Part shown: one piece after another, positions 62,600 to 64,000 of the stretch
How positions within the stretch are numbered: position 1 is the stretch's first letter
Layout: each line of letters opens with the position of its first letter
Source of the DNA: Rhodococcus sp. 06-462-5
GTDB lineage: Bacteria; Actinomycetota; Actinomycetes; Mycobacteriales; Mycobacteriaceae
Assembly: GCF_002258315.1 (NCBI RefSeq)
Contig: NZ_NOYD01000013.1
Span: 1 to 64,000, forward strand
Direction of reading: 5' to 3'
Length of the DNA stretch: 64,000 nucleotides
Notes under the pieces: model-generated
Seen by the model: only the letters and a program-made list of their open reading frames with translations
Databases searched by the model: none
What the model was told of the DNA's origin: nothing
Made by a program: the position numbers and the translations under genes

Positions 62600-64000
62600 T
62601 CACACCACCGCCAAGGGCAGTGCAGTCGGGTGTACCGGCGACGGCAACTCCGAGTGTCCGGTGAGGAAAGCATCGACTCCGTTGGCCGCCGAACGACCCT
62701 CCGCGATCGCCCACACGACCAACGACGCACCGCGATGCGCATCGCCGCACACGAACACCCCGGGTGCCGTGGTCTGCCAGTCGGGACCACACGAGAGCGC
62801 GCCCCGCTTGGTCAGCGTGAGGCCGTACTCGTCGAGTAGCGGACCGTGCTCGACGCCTTCGAAACCGATGGCGAACAACGCCAGGTCACAGGGCAATTCG
62901 ATCTCCTCCCCGATGGGCGTGACGATGCGTCGCCCGTCCGCGTCGCGCTGCACCTCCACCTCGGCGAGCACCATCGCGCGAACGTGCCCGCGCTCGTCAC
63001 CGAGGAATCGCTGGACTGCGACCTGATGACGCACGACGCCACCCTCGGCGTGCGCGGGTGAGGTGCGCAGCACCAGCGGCCACGACGGCCACGGCGAGAG
63101 GCTCTCGTCACGAGCCCCGGGCAACGCGGGGTTGTAGTCGAGCTGCGTCACCGACGCAGCACCCTGTCGGTGAGCCGTCCCGAGGCAGTCTGCCCCGGTA
63201 TCGCCACCGCCGATGATGACCACATGCTTGTCCGCAGCGGAGATGGAGGTGGGACCGTCGCCCTCGCATTCCTTGTTCGACGGCACCAGATGCTCCATGG
63301 CCAGGTGGATGCCGTCGAGTTCGCGACCGATGACCTCGGTGTTGTCACGGGCCCGCAGAGCTCCGACCGCGAGAACGACTGCGTCGAAGGATTCGCGTAG
63401 TTGCTCGACGGTGAAGTCGATGCCGACCTCGCATTCGGTGACGAAATGTGTTCCCTCGGCCCGCATCTGCATGAGGCGCTGATCGAGCACGGACTTCTCG
63501 AGCTTGAACTCCGGGATGCCGTAGCGGAGCAGTCCGCCGAGACGATCGTCTCGCTCGTAGACGGTGACGTCGTGCCCGGCGCGGGTGAGCTGTTGCGCCG
63601 CAGCCAATCCCGCTGGACCGGATCCGACGACGGCGACTCGCTTGCCGGTGGTGATCGTCGGCGGCTGGGGAACGATGCTGCCGTCTTCCCAGGCCAGATC
63701 CGCAATGGTCTGCTCGACGCGTTTGATCGTCACGCTTCCGCCGGTGGCCGCCTCGGAGATCGACAGCACACACGCCGATTCGCACGGGGCCGGGCACACC
63801 CGCCCGGTGAACTCCGGAAAATTGTTGGTCGCGTGCAGTCGGTCGCTGGCCGCATCCCAGCGGCCGCGGCGCACCAGGTCGTTCCACTCGGGGATCAGAT
63901 TTCCCAGCGGGCAGCCCGCAGTTCCCGAGTGGCAGAACGGGATACCGCAGTCCATGCAGCGACGCGCCTGGTCGGAGACCTCGGCGGCACGTTCGCTCGT
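62600..64000 (-). CDS. gltD: glutamate synthase small subunit (5' end outside the window)
   Basis: FAD/NADPH-dependent subunit that feeds electrons to GltB for glutamate synthesis. The visible 466 residues are the C-terminal part: the cysteine clusters RCMDCGIPFCHSGTAGCPLGN and GRVCPAPCESAC that bind iron-sulfur centres, the FAD site GKRVAVVGSGPAGLAAAQQL, and the NADPH site HVVIIGGGDTGADCLG. The frame continues through the right edge without a stop, so the N terminus and GltB lie beyond 64000. It is followed by pyk on the same strand. Confidence 0.96.
   Translation of the reverse strand, partial: TSERAAEVSDQARRCMDCGIPFCHSGTAGCPLGNLIPEWNDLVRRGRWDAASDRLHATNNFPEFTGRVCPAPCESACVLSISEAATGGSVTIKRVEQTIADLAWEDGSIVPQPPTITTGKRVAVVGSGPAGLAAAQQLTRAGHDVTVYERDDRLGGLLRYGIPEFKLEKSVLDQRLMQMRAEGTHFVTECEVGIDFTVEQLRESFDAVVLAVGALRARDNTEVIGRELDGIHLAMEHLVPSNKECEGDGPTSISAADKHVVIIGGGDTGADCLGTAHRQGAASVTQLDYNPALPGARDESLSPWPSWPLVLRTSPAHAEGGVVRHQVAVQRFLGDERGHVRAMVLAEVEVQRDADGRRIVTPIGEEIELPCDLALFAIGFEGVEHGPLLDEYGLTLTKRGALSCGPDWQTTAPGVFVCGDAHRGASLVVWAIAEGRSAANGVDAFLTGHSELPSPVHPTALPLAVV

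Overview
The window is high-GC, gene-dense chromosomal DNA from a mycolic-acid actinobacterium, most likely Rhodococcus or a close relative (Mycobacteriales). Three things point there. Codon usage is strongly GC-ending and GTG/TTG starts are common. The gene families are actinobacterial (PdtaR, HelD, DUF1844, SCO6745 and DUF6158 families, CoaE-GrpB fusion, lipase/acyl-CoA synthetase fusion). The gene order, as far as I can recall it, follows the Mycobacterium tuberculosis Rv1617-Rv1689 block read backwards. I see no insertion sequence, prophage, integrase, CRISPR array or base-composition break, so this looks like vertically inherited core chromosome with lineage-specific insertions.

Layout. 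1-514 has no protein gene. It carries, on the minus strand, two tandem housekeeping-type promoters and a BoxA element leading out of the left edge, which is the control region of an rRNA operon lying just downstream of tyrS. 515-7376: tyrS, mpg, a two-gene ABC exporter, a Trm112-like protein and a large lipase/acyl-CoA synthetase fusion. 7485-16028: the arginine operon argC-J-B-D-F-R-G-H on the minus strand, mostly joined by 4-base overlaps. 16081-22716: a proline-rich hypothetical gene, pheST, an rRNA methyltransferase and the infC-rpmI-rplT operon, with an ATC start on infC and a terminator-like attenuator in its leader. 23178-31838: DUF1844 protein, uvrA, a metallo-beta-lactamase-fold hydrolase, a DoxX protein with a long 11-residue-repeat tail, a HelD-type RNA polymerase recycling factor and a universal stress protein. 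32021-36600: an S15-type hydrolase fused to an ABC ATPase, its permease, and an SCO6745-family protein. 36730-43765: uvrB, a DUF402 protein, coaE, rpsA and a methyltransferase. 43781-50094: an isopropylmalate/isocitrate-type dehydrogenase, a 2'-5' RNA ligase-like protein, an AdpA-like regulator, thioredoxin and polA. 50095-55845: a branched-chain amino acid ABC importer (livHMGF plus convergent livK). 56019-64000: the ANTAR response regulator pdtaR, a tRNA with a CAA anticodon, a small AAA ATPase, an AraC regulator, DUF1772 and DUF6158 proteins, a DNA glycosylase, tesB, pyk and the 3' part of gltD.

How it works together. Translation (tyrS, pheST, infC-rpmI-rplT, rpsA, the rRNA leader, a tRNA), DNA repair (mpg, uvrA, uvrB, polA, a hypoxanthine/uracil glycosylase) and amino-acid supply (arg operon, liv importer, gltD) dominate. 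uvrB carries an upstream sequence that closely matches the RecA/LexA-independent (PafBC) damage promoter, and polA has a weaker match with identical spacing. Many genes have a TANNNT hexamer 6-8 bases before the start codon and no ribosome binding site, the signature of leaderless transcripts. The least ordinary proteins are the DoxX 11-mer repeat protein, the hydrolase-ABC ATPase fusion, the lipase/acyl-CoA synthetase with degenerate adenylation motifs and the LivH permease with a secreted beta-domain at its N terminus.
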